This document shows, one piece after another, positions 41,910-54,786 of a stretch of 64,000 nt of DNA (positions are counted from its first letter, which is position 1; each line of letters begins with the position of its first letter). A program made the position numbers and the translations under genes. The notes under the pieces are model-generated. The model had not been told where the DNA came from. It searched no databases and saw only the letters and a program-made list of their open reading frames with translations. This DNA is from Coniferiporia sulphurascens (taxonomy: Eukaryota; Basidiomycota; Agaricomycetes; Hymenochaetales; Hymenochaetaceae): the NCBI GenBank assembly GCA_002794785.1, contig NBBA01000010.1:1116001-1180000 (forward strand), written 5' to 3'.

Positions 41910-43779
41910 TCAAGCGTCCTCGGCGTAGAACGAGTTACTATTCTTCTCGTCGACGTGGTCCTCGCGTACCTCCTTCCCTGACCCGACAATCTGGTCGACG
42001 GCGCTATCACCGTCGAACAGTGCGGCGGTCTCCTCGAGCGAACGACCTTTGGTCTCGACGATGAAGAAGTAGACGAACACGAGTTCGACCGCGAGCCAGA
42101 TGCAGTACACGATCTGTCGGGCGAACGGAGTCAGTCAGCTTGGAGCTTGAAATAGCGGAGAGGATTAAGAGAGGAGGAATACGTACGTAGTACTTCCAAG
42201 CAATGTTGTCGAGGGCGATGGGGTTGACATACTGGTTGAAGATAAGCGCGACGGAGATGACGAAGTTGAAGATGTTGAAACCCTTCGCACGGAGGTTGTA
42301 CGGAAGAATCTCGACAGTGTACGCGACGATGAGCGGAGTGAATGCAATACTAAGCCAGACTGTCAACGTGGGGGTCTTAAGGAAGTGGGGAAAATAAAAG
42401 CTCACTCGTATGCAGCGTAGTACAGGAAGATGAACGCGATGACGGCGTGAGCAGCGCTCTCGTTACCAGTGTTCGCAAAGACCGCCGAGCAGACTGTCTG
42501 CATCGTGAAGAACACGAGCATACCAATACATGAAGCGATAAACATCGTCCTGCGACCAAGACGCTCGATGAGGAACGAGGAAGTAAGGGCAACGCCGAGA
42601 TTCCAGATTTGCAGGATACCGTTAATAAGAAGCTGAATAGTCGGGTTGGTGATTCCAATCGCGTCGAAGACCTTGTTGAGGTAGTAAGATACGAGACCGT
42701 TTCCTGACCATTGCGAGAAGAAGGCGATAGCGACGATGATGGTCATGCGCTTGCGGTTACCCTTGGTTCTGATCAAAGACATCCACCCAACGTTCTGAGA
42801 GATAGTACAGTCAAGTTCAAGGGCAGCCTTGATTTCGTCGTATTCGTACTGAACGAGGGGGTCTTGCCTGAGCAAACGAGTAGTTAGCATACATAGGGGA
42901 AAAAGGAGGAGCCCGTTGAACGTACTCGTTGCCGTCCGCGTGGTAGTATGCGAGCGTCTGCAATGCCTGAGCATCACGGCCCTTCGAAATCAGCCAACGC
43001 GGAGATTCCGGGGCAAACCAGACCAAAAAGACCTGGGCGACTGAGGGGAGACCTTGGAGGACGGAGGGAACACGCCACGCCCAAGAGCTGTTGATTTTGA
43101 AGGTACCAAAGGTCGTCCAGGCGGCGATGATCGCACCCGAGTACCAGAGGGAGTTGTAGACACCGGTGAGCTGGGCGCGGTACGGCGGGTAGCTGATCTC
43201 GGTGACGAGCATAGGGGCGGCGTTCGCGGCGAAAGTGAGGCCGAAACCAATCATGAAACGGGCGCCGATGAACATGTTGACAGTTTGGGAAGCGGTTTGG
43301 AGAGCGGTGGCGCCGACCATAATTATGGCGCCGAACATGACTGCGGGCCTGCGGCCGACGCCGTCGGAGAGGTAGGGGGCGAAGGGGTATGCGGCGAGGG
43401 CACCAATGTTTTGGATGGCGTTAAGGAGACCCAGCATGCCACCGGTGGGGTGGTTGAACGCAGAAGTCCACTGAGTGAGGGACTGCAGACCGTTCATCAT
43501 GCTTCCGTCATAACCGTTTGTGGAGGCCGTGATGAGGCTGTCGAAAGCGGTGAGCTCAACAAGTGCGTCGGACAAGTAGAAAGCACATACAAGAGAACGA
43601 TCCATCCATTGAGGGCAATGAGTCTGGGGCGCGTCGGGGGGGAGTAATGATCAGACGCGAGCCGAACGGCATATACGGGGAGTCGCTTACCGCCTGTTGT
43701 TGTACCACTTCCTGTTGGGGTCGAGGAGATGAACATATCCGGAAGACTCGCCAGAGACGGCAACGGCACCAGCACCCAT
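41910..43779 (-). CDS. MFS sugar porter (hexose/disaccharide transporter)
   Basis: Six exons give a closed frame of 520 residues: 43779-43691, 43623-43591 (33 nt), 43537-42926, 42867-42406, 42349-42187, 42113-41910. It starts MGAGAVAVSGESSGYVHLL. Sugar-porter marks: NGYDGSMMNGLQ in the first membrane segment, GVGRRPAV, RFMIGFG, PESPRWL at the end of the N-terminal half, RLGRRTMF, VAYTVEILPYNLRAKG, and VETKGRSLEE near the C-terminus; a charged cytosolic tail follows. It should move a mono- or disaccharide across the plasma membrane by proton symport. Neighbour to a secreted lyase. A broken 5' copy lies at 5673-6165. The specific sugar cannot be told. Confidence 0.94.
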
Positions 43780-43866
43780 GTTGTCAGTTTCGGGGAGACT
43801 TGGGAACTGGACGACGCTGGGGGGGATGACTGGGTGGAGAAGCGGAGGGAGGAAAGGAGGGAATCA

Positions 43867-43873
43867 TTTTATA
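43867..43873 (-). promoter_or_regulatory. TATA box of the sugar transporter
   Basis: TATAAAA on the minus strand, 88 bases upstream of the ATG at 43779. A GCGGGG (CreA/Mig1-type SYGGRG) motif lies about 40 bases further upstream on the plus strand, which would suit carbon repression but is short enough to occur by chance. Confidence 0.5.
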
Positions 43874-43879
43874 GCGTGC

Positions 43880-46800
43880 AATTAACGTCGAGGGCAGCCG
43901 ATATTGCAAGCGGGGAAGGGAGAAAGACTGGGAATTCCAAGAGGTTGGCTAGTCAGGGGGATCAGCGTCAGCTGACGCTCCCGACGGTAATTTCTCCATG
44001 AATTCCCCACATGTCGCAGCCCCAGTCCGGGAAGCCCCAGCCTCAGCCCCAGCCCCGGCCTTCGCTTCCCCAGCCCCCTTTCGGCTCCAGTGCGGCCTTC
44101 ACCTCCCGCATTCGGTGCCTCTCTTCCTTCCAGTTCCCGCCTGCGAAACAGCTATGTCCCACAGCCAGAGAGCCGTGCGCAGCTTGTCTCCTCCGTAGAT
44201 CACGTTGCAAGAGCAGAAAACATGTGCCGGAGCCGACGGTGCCTGTCTCCACATGCTCACGTGTGGGGAAGCTTCGGATCAACTGTGTTCGCATCAGACG
44301 CCGTCGTCAAATCCTCCTCCGCGACAATATTAATCGACGACTGTAACATACATACCCATACTCAGCCCTTGACGTCCTAAAATGGCTCGTTCTCACGCTC
44401 TCCCCGCCAATGAGCGCCCCACAGCGAGTCCAAGCGCATTTAGGTAATCGCGATTCCCGAGCTTCGCTTGTCTCCCATTTTTCTCTAACCTCTTATTTCT
44501 TTAGGCACTCCTTCTTAAAAAAAGAAACACACGCTTGCGAAAGGGGGAAAACTCCCATCATCGATCGCCGGCTTCTCTTCGGTGTGCGAAGCGAAGCAAT
44601 CAAAAAGTCTATTTCTCCCAATGTACGACCCGTCTTCACCAGGCTTGCGCTAGTCCCACAATGCAAGGCCCGTCCGTGCCTCGGGCGACTCGACCTGCTC
44701 GAGACTTTTGAACTCACAGGTGCTGTTGGCCCCGCAATGCAGAATCCACTCGCCCACTTGCCAGCCCGTTGGCGCGCCGCGCCCAAGATTCCGCGCGGCC
44801 TACTTCCACAGATCCAATTCCCCGCGTACTCCCAGGGTCTCGGGACTCAGGATCTCGTGCTGCTGCAATCCTTGAAGTCGTACCTCTCTATACCTTTCTG
44901 TCCTGCGTCCTTTTGCCTCCCTCTGTAGCTGTGGTGTCCGACAATCAGGGGGCACTCCGTTGTATCCGGGTCACGGGGGCTTACCGTCTAAACGTCTGTC
45001 CGAAACTAACCTTTTAATTGCCAGCAAATGTAAGTACCTACCTATACCTTTACGCGGGAGGACCAACCAAGCAAACGATCACAACAAAAACGTCGGCCGC
45101 CCACCCGCAGGAGATTTCCAGAACGGCCGTCCGAGATGCGCTTCTCCGAGGTTTGGCCCGTTGGCGGTCCTGAACTAGAACATATGAAGAATTCATCTCG
45201 ATCTTCCGAAGGAGCCTTGCTCCCCTCCTCCCCTTGTGCTTCCCTCCGTCCATTTTAGCATTGTCAAACCAATCAAAATCCGCCCTGCACTGAAAAATAA
45301 CGCCATCTTGCAGCTCATATCCCGTGCGGCATTACGCGCTTATTTCGATATTCGACCCCACCACACCACACTCGCCCCTGTGTGAGAACTGACCGAGGGG
45401 GAGGGGCGCTGCTTTTTTTAAAATTTGAATGAAGTAAAGTATGGAGAAACCTCCCTTCATCTATCATTCTTCTTTTTCACAATTATAATTCCAACGAGGC
45501 CGTGAACTCCGAACGACAATAAGCATCGAAAGCACAATCCTAACCCGTCTTCGGCCGCACCCTCACCCGCATCTCGCCGTGCACGAAATTTTTTTACCTG
45601 CATGATGATGATGATGAGCACAAAATATGATGCGTGATGTGTACGTACCCGCCATCAAAGGAAGGCAGGCGAAAAAAGGCTAAAGCTAGGTACGCCCATT
45701 GCTCAACCACCGACGCGAAGGCACCGCCAGGGTGAAAGAAACGTTTTGGAGAAGCTACGTATGTGCTTTCGTCATTGTATGCAGTCCATCAGGCGTCCGG
45801 CCGCCCGTACTTTTGGCTTTAGTCTATCATCTAGAGAACACCTACAAATCCCCGCTGGCGCTCACGGCTCGCGGCACCGACCTCTTGCAGGTACGCGTAA
45901 GCGACTGATGAGTGCCGTATATTTAAGTGCTACGCGAGCCGACGGGCGGCCAATCATTATCATTTCATTTATTACGGTTCCTTGCGCGAGACGTGTAGGG
46001 ATCGATTTCGGGAATAGCCTTATAAGGATCAGGAGCTTGGTTTTTACGGACTTTACGTTCATTTTGGAGGTTGGCCGATGGCCGATGGACGGGCGGCTGG
46101 GGAGATGGAAAGGGGGAGACTCTACCCGACCGACCGTGCCTTGAAGACAACTTCCGCGAGTGGTTACGATCACGACGACTTGTCAGCCACGAAGAGTCCC
46201 GCCTGCCTTTTTCACAAGTCATTTTTTTTTAATTGTTCTTGATTTTGTCTTCATTTTCGATACTTCGCCTTGATGCACGCGCAGGGGCTCCAAGTCGAAG
46301 GGGGTACCGGTGGAGGGTCTCTTCAGCGAGGCTGGTGTAGTGCGTACTGCATGTTGCTGGTGCGACAGTGTATCACGGCACGAAGGGCAAACGCAATACA
46401 TGTTACTTACTACCTGAGGTCAGTCACTTCGAGAAGAACAGGTGCCCCAGCGGGAACGTTGCAATGGCAGTGACGCAAACCGACTCGATGCGGAGAAGTG
46501 TTCGTTTGCGTGTAGTGCGGGGTATTCTGCCAAAAAAAAGGGGAAGAACAAAACACGCGCCAAGAACTCTTCCCTCTTTCTTTTTGAGCTGATTCTCTCT
46601 GGAAATGCAGCGAATACTTACCTTATTATGCGGCGAGACTCAGACTCGGGAAAGCTGTCACTGGCATGTGATAAAGCTGGCGCGTCGCGCGCGTGTACCA
46701 CGTGGCATGCTGTTATTTCCGAAATCGTCTTCCAAGTTTTTGACTCGGAAGGTTTCGACTTTCCCCCGTCAGACTCTCGGAGCCAAAGGTCAGAGCAAAC

Positions 46801-49800
46801 AGCTTGGTCTTTACTAGTAAGTGCTGGACGGAATGACGAATTGGCCGGTCCGAATGGACTGGTAACAATTACAACTTGAACTACCCTCTGGAGAAATGTG
46901 GTCCGCTGGATCTCAGGAGATGAGCGCCGATTCCTGACTCAGTCATAGCTAATGACGAGCAATCGTTTCATGGAGAGCTCACAATCTAGTGTCTGAACCG
47001 ATTATAACACTGGACGCAGTCCAAGTACGATGCGACGGTGCAGGTTTAAGAAACCCACTTCGTTTTCGTCACTTCACCTCATTCGCTTGGCGTCCATCCT
47101 CATCCGCACGTGAACCCTTCGGACGTTTTAATACGCTTGTATCGCCAGCTACAATAGCAGGCTGTCTCTTCTCCGGCGGCAGTTACGCCTTAGCGTTCCT
47201 ACGCTCTCTACACAGGTTCCGGTGTTTCAAGCAGGATTAGAACTATCCGGGCCCATGTGGAGACTTGGCCACGTAGCGTTAGCTGTCTGTTCTTCCCTGT
47301 CTTTTTTATTCAAAAGCGAGGCGCTCTAGCCTTTTGCATTACGGGTGGTCGGGTATCTGTCCAAATCCCGACGCTGACAGTGATAGCGACGTCGATGACT
47401 GGGGCCGGTGCGCAGCTCAGGGCTGGGCCATTCAGGGAACAATGCGCATAAGTTATGTGAGCTGTTTCTTCGGAATGTGTTGGACCGCGTTACTCTGGGA
47501 AATAACCCAACGCCTGTGTGCAAATCCAGAGACGTCTGACTTCGAAATGCAATTCTCGCCATCTGCAGGCGCCGAGTTGCGGAACTAACAGTTAGGATAA
47601 AAACGCAGACTCAAATGGTAACGCCAAGCAATTCAAGAGGACGTTTCAATGCACTGATTTTTTTTGGAAATGCGTACATACCCGTATGCGGTGAGAACAG
47701 CGTGAAACATGGAGCGATCAGGTCACTGGATCGGCTCGGGCTTGTCTACACAATGTCTTGTTGCCATGACGTTTTTTTTATGCCTCCTCATGATTGGGCC
47801 CGGGTTTAAATAGGGGTTGTATCGGGTTGGAATAGCACCGAATATAAAACATGGCGAATGTCACAATTATGAATGTGTCCTCCGGGCACCCGTGTGGGAA
47901 ATGGCAGGGTAAGAAATCCCGAGAGACAAGTCCGTGAATCGGAAGACCCCAGCTTTCAGCAGCCCTTGTCGCAATAAAAGAAAGCCATTAAATCCGGTCG
48001 ATCGTGTTCGCTTAATAAAAATGAAGCTGAAGTTGTCACCCTGAGATCGGAGAAACTACGGCAGGCGGGTGAAAAGAACTCGGCCGACCCAAAACAAAAT
48101 ATCGTGAAAAGAGAGGCGAGCAGCCTGAGTAAGAGGCCCGAGGCTAAGGGTCTGATGTCCTAAGGCCCCGGGCCATCGTCCCTGAGTGCGAAAACATCGA
48201 CAACTATCGAGAATGATCAGTCACATTTCTTCAGGGTGACTTCCTTTCCAAAAGTGACATCTTATAACGCGTCTATGCAGCCGGAAAGGAGCTCTTGATG
48301 TAGGACAGCGTGTAGCACCCACGGTCAGTTTTTCTGTGCATGCCAGACATCCATACCAGAGGCGCTAGATTCGCAAAAAATGCGTGAAAAACGCAAGATG
48401 AGTCACTTTGATTCTGGAATCGGAATGGAAAAAAAGTCGCGATCCTTCATGGGCATCGGAAAATGGAATCTACAGTATCTCTCGATGATGAGTGCACGGA
48501 AGGATTACGAAGGAGACAAGGGACTCACGGAGTAATTACAGACCCGGTCAGTTTTTTCTAAATTAAAAAAAGGGAGAATGCGTCATTATCCGAGGACGAC
48601 AAGCTTAAGGCGAGAGGCACGTCATTGAAGGTTAAAAATTTGACAAGCCACTCTGAACGCCAGTATCTCTTGTCCCCGAAATTACACGTCCTCCGTCCAA
48701 GACGCGTTCTATGGCAACCACGGAATGCGTCTTTGTGACACTTCAGACAGCGCCAGGGAGTCCTCCAATATCTTTCACTTTAAAGTTTGAGTTCGATTCC
48801 ATAAATCTAGCGCAAATGTGTGTGGCTCTCAATGATCCGAGTCCTCGTTACAGTCCACTTCATCCGGTCTTCGCAATGAGTTACAACTTGAAGTATAAAG
48901 ACGGTTGGCGGGTACGGAGATGAGCGCAGAGACCTCAGAAGTCTCCTAGAAACGAGTCAACGGCACAAAGCACAGGAAACCAAAGGACCAGTCTTGATTC
49001 TTGAAAGAAACACATCAAAATTCACAAAACAACGCAACCTCGATCGCATCTGTTCTTCTCCAGTCCAAAAAAGAAGCTAGACGTTCAAAAGCGCAGTGCA
49101 GCATCCAGCGTTCGTCCGGTGTTCAGCGAAGAGCATGGAATGTCTGTCTGGCGTCGTACATTGAGTTGGCAGCCGAGCTCTAAGAACGAATTGGAGAAGA
49201 AAGTTAACCCCAGACCGTGGGGATCGTCAAAAGGCTGAGGTCAACCGGCGGTACACCACGATCACGTGCCTCATTTCCGGCATACGCCGGATCCGAAATC
49301 AGAATCGCAGTCGTCGCCTGCGACTCCAAGCAAGGCCGCGAAGAACGCTTTTTCTAAGCTCGATTCTCCAGCCAGACGATACCTTTTCCCTGCCACAATT
49401 TTCACCTTTATTCGAGTCCAAAAATGAGTACGGAGGTTCCGTGTGCCCGTACTCCTCGGTCCCAACTGAAGGTCCAGAATTAGACGTACGTGCCATCATG
49501 GAAGACGGGTGATCAGAAGGAAACGGTGTTTAATTGAAGGCGAAGACGGAGACGAGCTCATCGGGACGTCACCGTCGACCTCAGCCGAGACCGACTTTGA
49601 AAGGGCGATGACGGCCTTCCTCCTATTGCCCGCTCGCCCTTCGCTATAGGTTCGCTCAGGTGATCATCAGCATCAGCACGCACTAATGACCTCAGTTCGT
49701 TCCGACTCTGATTCGCCATACATAGTAATATTCCTGGGTCTCGACTCCGAGAGATGCGCGTCTGTTTTCGCGAGCCTAGATTCAATCACCGAAGGTACGA

Positions 49801-50147
49801 CACACGCGCTCCAGTAACGGACGTTAACATTAACCATTAAGGCTAGTACCAGACAGAGCAGCGAGATATTACATTACTTACAGGGGGAGAATCGTACATA
49901 CGGATACAGCCTGGCAATCGCCATCAGTCTTAGTCCATCATCATCAATCCCAGTCCCAATTCGAGAAATCCATCTCACAACACGACACGACGCGACGCAA
50001 ACACAGCCCAGCCCAGTTGATCGCGCCAGAAGGAACCAATGATATACACCGCAGAACCACAAATTGCAATTCGCCCGCCACACAAAATGGGAAATAAAGA
50101 ATCCATCGAACCAAAATTAAGTCAAGTCAAATCAGACGCGCGCGTTG
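43880..50147. other. About 6.3 kb without a supportable gene
   Basis: Includes the transporter promoter (43.9-44.1 kb; CT/CCAG-rich). Open frames such as 44410-44928 (+), 45746-46144 (+), 46442-46879 (+) and 46989-47240 (+) show no family motif, no clean splice pattern and no bias I can detect. No tandem repeat or transposon ends were seen. It could hold a long non-coding RNA, a diverged gene or plain intergenic DNA. Confidence 0.4.
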
Positions 50148-51383
50148 TCATGCGTTCGAGCCATACATGAACGTGGGTTTGCTGATGTCCAATTCTTTCG
50201 CGCTAAGTGTGTGACTATGGCTGTAGTTATGGCTGTGGATGCTCGTGCGCGCGTCCATCGTGGGTTCGGGCAGCACGGTGGCTCGCCACAGAAGCACGCA
50301 GTGCGTGCCTTCGACGAAGAGGAATATGACCAGGAGGCCGAGCTACGGGGGAAGACGTAATAAGTAAACGCGGAAACACGAAAAGAAGAAGCGCTCGAGC
50401 GAGGGAGGAAGGATCGGAGCTCGAAGCTCGGAAATGAGCTATCAGGAATGAAAGAAACGCCCCCGCTTTGAATGCCCAAACCCGATTAATGAAAGAAAGA
50501 ATCATGCGGGAAGGAAAAGGGTCGCTTTGTGTTCTCAAACAGGCGACAAATGCAACAAACAGATGCGGAAAACAGGAGGACAGATGGCAGGGAAGAAGAC
50601 AAGGTAGCAGGATCAGATCGGGCACTTACCATGCATCCGTTATCGAGGAGCCAATCCGAGGAGGGGTAGGCGGTTCCTTTTGCGGGATGGAACTCGTTGT
50701 AGCTCGAGAGGCGTGCGACTTTCGCCGCCTCAAGCACCGTGGAGAACGCCCAGTAGAGAACAAGGCTCTGCATACGCGTATGCATTCCGACCAAAATTGG
50801 AAATGGAAATGGGAGGTCCTCATCAGCCGCAATTCGCATTTCGCAAACGAACGAATGGGAAGAGAAGAATACGCACAAGAGACACGGTCATGCAACGCGC
50901 ACGGCCTACACCGAGGTCTCTCCACGCGCGCGACAACACGGCGAGAACGAGAACGTTCGCTACGATCCCGAAGGGGAGGAGGCCGATACCCATGTGCGCG
51001 GCGATGAGGCGCGCGAGTTCGAGGACGCGTAGGCCGAGCAGACACACGGCGAGCGCGATGTACGTGTAATGGAACCACTTTGGCAATGCCGCACGTTCCG
51101 CTGCGTGTGCTGCCGTACCTGGGGCGGTGTATTTGTATGCGCTACCGGCGGAAGAGAAGGAGACGGAGGTGCGCGAGGGCCGGCCGCGCAGTTTGAGAGG
51201 GACGAAGAGGAGGAAGAAGACGAGCAGGAGGATGGAGGGCAGTGGTGTGATGGATGTGTCCAGCGCGCACGTTGAGGGTGAGCCCTGTGTGGCTTGGTGT
51301 GAGTTCGACGGCGGTTTGAGTGTGAACTCGATACGTACGGGGAGTATGAACCTGGTGGTTCCACAGAGCATGGAAGACATCAT
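50148..51383 (-). CDS. Multi-span membrane protein with His-rich tail, function unknown
   Basis: Three exons close a 268-residue frame: 51383-50910, 50767-50630, 50342-50148. About five hydrophobic segments are visible: ITPLPSILLLVFFLLFV, YTYIALAVCLLGLRVLELA, GIGLLPFGIVANVLVLAVL, LVLYWAFSTVLEAA and LGLLVIFLFVEGTHCVLLW. A lysine/arginine-rich loop (LKLRGRPSRT) follows the first. The C-terminal tail has spaced histidines (SIHSHNYSHSHTLS). The splice sites are good (GTAGGC, GTAAGT; CAG and TAG acceptors). It resembles the N-terminal membrane part of some fungal ABC-type proteins, but no ATPase follows, so I leave it unnamed. An upstream Met (51383) was chosen as first in frame; MLCGTTRF just after is an alternative. 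Confidence 0.7.
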
Positions 51384-52218
51384 GAAGTCGAGGTGCGGTG
51401 GGAGTCGTACGTATTGGCGTTGATGGACGTTAAGAGAGAAGAGAGAACGCGAAAGACAATAAGGATAATGTCTGAAGTCTCAATAGTACAACGGGCGTTG
51501 TGTAAAGAGGCCTGGCCACGGGCGCGGTCGTCGTCAAGGGGCGCGCAGACTCGTCACACGGTACAGGGGAAAACGGGACAAAGAGAAAAGAGCGCAGGGA
51601 TGGCGGAGAGAGCCTGCTTTAGTAGGACCGGTGAATGCGCGGGCTGTACGAACGTTTAGTGGCCGCAAGTGCCACGGTCAAGACACGCGATTGGCTTGCG
51701 CATACCGACTGTTGCTGTTGCGGCGCGTATCTGCCAAACTCCCGCCGCCATCATTGATCGCCACGTGCTTACCATATCAGTCCCTCGGGCTTGTCGGGCG
51801 GGTGGTGGATCGACCTCCTTCCACCACTCAGATGGCTCGAGTCCACAACAGCGCCAGCACGAAAGACGGTGAGGACGCAGAAGTTTTTGTTGACCAAGTG
51901 AGCACCATCCGTTCGAATAGACGTATTGGTCGATATCTGTATCGTTTGTCTCACATGTCGAAGCTGTCTGGCGCTTCTTTAGCACAGTCATATAAACGCG
52001 GCGTTAATGTCAACAAGTCGCGCTGGTGCGAACAAGATGATCAGATACAGGCCTCTCCTTGGTTAATATCAAAATGATGCGGACAAGTCGTGTACAAAAG
52101 CACTCCATAATAAGCGTGGCCAGCGAATAAATAAGATAGAAATACATGTTCCGCGCCGCGTCAATATTGGTCCTCAGGCGTTATATTAAGCCCAACAGAC
52201 GCTCATCCAATAACTCTT
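51384..52218. other. Spacer, nothing recognised
   Basis: Promoter side of the membrane-protein gene and 3' side of the small-protein gene. Open frames on both strands (for example 51631-52077 +) show no family features. Confidence 0.35.
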
Positions 52219-52658
52219 CTATCGCCCCTCTTTCTCATCAATACTTTGCTGAACTGCCCTGCGCTCATCGCCTTCGCCGGCATAGTAATCGTCCCCTTGG
52301 TTCTTGCCCTGCACGACCTTGCGCACGTCCATCGACGACATGCCCTGCTCGACGTCTTTACGCCCCGTCTGCGTCTGTACCGCCGTACCTGGGTACCAGT
52401 ACGAATGGAGTAAGAAGTTAATTTGAAATGAAGGTGCTAGGCGCCGCTCACCGTGCACCGACTTGCGCTGCTGGTCCCGCTTCGAGCCGGGCACCGCTGA
52501 GGCCATGCCCGACGCAGCTATCGCCATTCCACACAGGCACGCGATTGCCTACCCCAGCACAAACGAAACGGACGGACGACCGGTCAGCCTTCATAACTTG
52601 CGTGCCCATATAAGAAAGCGCGTCTCACCACTCCTTTCGTCGCAAGTGGACTAGCCAT
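52219..52658 (-). CDS. Small conserved-looking protein, 98 aa, function unknown
   Basis: Three exons fit exactly: 52658-52629, 52548-52452, 52388-52219. The product starts MASPLATKGV, continues with a hydrophobic stretch (AIACLCGMAIAASGMASAV) that could be a membrane anchor, then a polar, charged C-terminal half ending DEKEGR. Splice sites are canonical (GTGAGA/TAG, GTGAGC/CAG). The short first exon and single N-terminal hydrophobic segment suggest a small organelle or membrane protein; no family name can be given. Confidence 0.6.
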
Positions 52659-54689
52659 TATGAATAGCAAATACGTTGTGAATCGTTCTTCTGCTTGAAA
52701 CGTCGAGTACAAGCGTAGTGTAAATATGAGCGCGAAGCAGAGTCAAGAGCGAGTGATTTAACTGGTTTACGCATCGGACCCACTGCAGATATAAGAAGGT
52801 ACTCCAAGTCCCACAGTGACGTCGTTGGCCGACTGTACAGCCACCCCCGCACTTTCGTCTCAGTCGTGCCAGGCTTTGTCAGCGGCTTTTCGTCATTACC
52901 CCCGACGCTAAGATAAACCCCAAGGGTACTCATTCACGATGCTGATTTGGGGTGATTACAGTGATCGGGGTGTGATTTGTTTTCCTTTTTTTTTAAACTT
53001 GTTTGGATTCGGTGATGGTAACGTCATATCCCAGCAGACCGGCAAGGACTCCCTGCAGCCCTCTAGTAATTTAGTGATAGCACGAGAGACCTGATCGTGG
53101 GACATGGTGCTGTTGGACGCCAGTGATTGCCTCGTTAGGGCTTTGAAGGGTGTTTCTCGGTTCGATCGACAGTGGCACTAAACCTAAACGCGAATAACCA
53201 ATCGTCAGGGTGCTGTCAACAGTGTACCTGTGGCTGGCAAGGCCGCACCGAAGCGAAATCCGAATTGCCTCCGGCGAGTGCGAACAAGTTCCACAGGCTT
53301 TACTTACTATAAATATTAATGGTGCCAAATTCATGACAACGCTTTAATCAAAAAAAAAAAAAAGATTAAACCGTCTCAATCTTCACCAGAGCGCAATTTT
53401 CTTTGGAAAATAATTATAAGCGAACGTCTATTCTGCGGACGACCTGTGCCATTTGGGGTGGTTTGGACCCCGTCCGACATCGTGAGTTCTTCCCAAGTAC
53501 AGGGCGATCTGAGCCAGCCGTGTAAGAAGACCTTGTATGTACGCCAGCGGACGGTGGGGTGGAAAACGTTGACCCGAGTGTGAGGCTCGTTTATCTCTAT
53601 AGCGGACCTCAAGCCCTCGCACGCCTCCGAAGGCATATGGGGAAAGAGGGCTTTGGCAAGCCATAATTCTGTACACCATGATGTTAAAAGCAAACAAGAC
53701 GGCGATTCGCTTTCACGTATGTGTGGTTCACGTTAAAACCTCCTGTGTCCAAGTTATTCTGATGGAGACCTGGAGTTAGGGGGTGGAGATGAAGGCGTTA
53801 TACCGGAATCTCTGTTACGGACATCAAAACCTGTTTCAAGCCCCAGCTTTAAATGTAGCGAGGTACCACCAGTAGAATTAGTCGGACGGTATTGAATCAC
53901 GAATTCGCGGGGGTGAGAGCGTCGCATCAGCAGTGTGGTAGCTGGAAGTTGAACCTTGTTGAAGGATGCGGCGAATTTGCACCGGCAGTTGGGGGTGCAC
54001 GAGGCTCCGACTGTTTTTTCTGGCAACTCTTCCGTTATAACCTAGGCAGCGCTTGACCGTCGAAGGAGGGTCTTGAGTTATTAAACACCAGTTTCCCCTT
54101 AAGACTTTGCGAATTGAACCCAAGTACGGCGCGACATGACTTCGGCAGCCCTCCGCGCACGTTCATCCCCATATAAATTGAAGTCGGAGAAGGTCGGGAA
54201 CAGCACGGTGTTGTGCGGCGTGTGCGTCTTCGAACTTTGGTGTAGCCAGCCGTGGGAAAGCCGGACTTTCGCTCGTCCACCGGGCCATCTGCCTTTTTTT
54301 AGTTTGTAGATGTCGGTATGTCTCGGTAGTCCGTGAATGCGCCAGGAAGCGTTAAGTTGGGATGCCAATCCGATTAGGGCACTCGTGCTATATTGTCATT
54401 AATTGATATCCTCGTTGGGTAGCATCATGCTTCGACGTAATGTCATGTGGTTCTTTTCCCGCATTGAAAGCGAAAGCCATAGCCAAAATACGCACTACTT
54501 CCATATCACCGCCACGGCCTCGCGTGGTAGCGCAAGTTTCCTGTCCCCGTAAGTCGCGTTTGGCTTGGTTTATATTTTCTTGAGAACGGACGCGCAACCG
54601 TGCCGGAGTGTGCCCGGCGGACGCGTCAGCGCTTGTCGGAGAAAGTACTGCTTGACTTTTCAGTGATATCATTCGTCGGCGAAGAGTTG
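52659..54689. other. About 2 kb without a recognised gene
   Basis: Several minus-strand open stretches (53693-53376, 54368-54035, 54708-54388) contain protein-like runs such as HPTVRWRTYKVFLHGWL and TVLFPTFSDFNLYGDERA, but frames break and no splice model joins them. They may be a gene relic. An A-run lies at 53348-53362. Confidence 0.35.
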
Positions 54690-54700
54690 TATATATATAA
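54690..54700 (+). promoter_or_regulatory. TATA box of the aldo/keto reductase gene
   Basis: TATATATATAA lies about 90 bases upstream of the ATG at 54787. Confidence 0.5.
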
Positions 54701-54786
54701 CGAGACACCGAACATGGATAGTTGGTCTCAAAGCTTCGCCCTATCGCCTGTCCCTAGTTGACCGCTTACCGATACTACTCGGGAAA

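Noticed and set aside
43054..43647. Open frame antisense to the sugar transporter (197 codons)
   Set aside because: Shadow of the transporter exons, created by its GC-rich codon third positions.
44410..44928. Open frame of 172 codons on the plus strand
   Set aside because: No recognisable domain, composition typical of GC-rich non-coding DNA, and no splice support.
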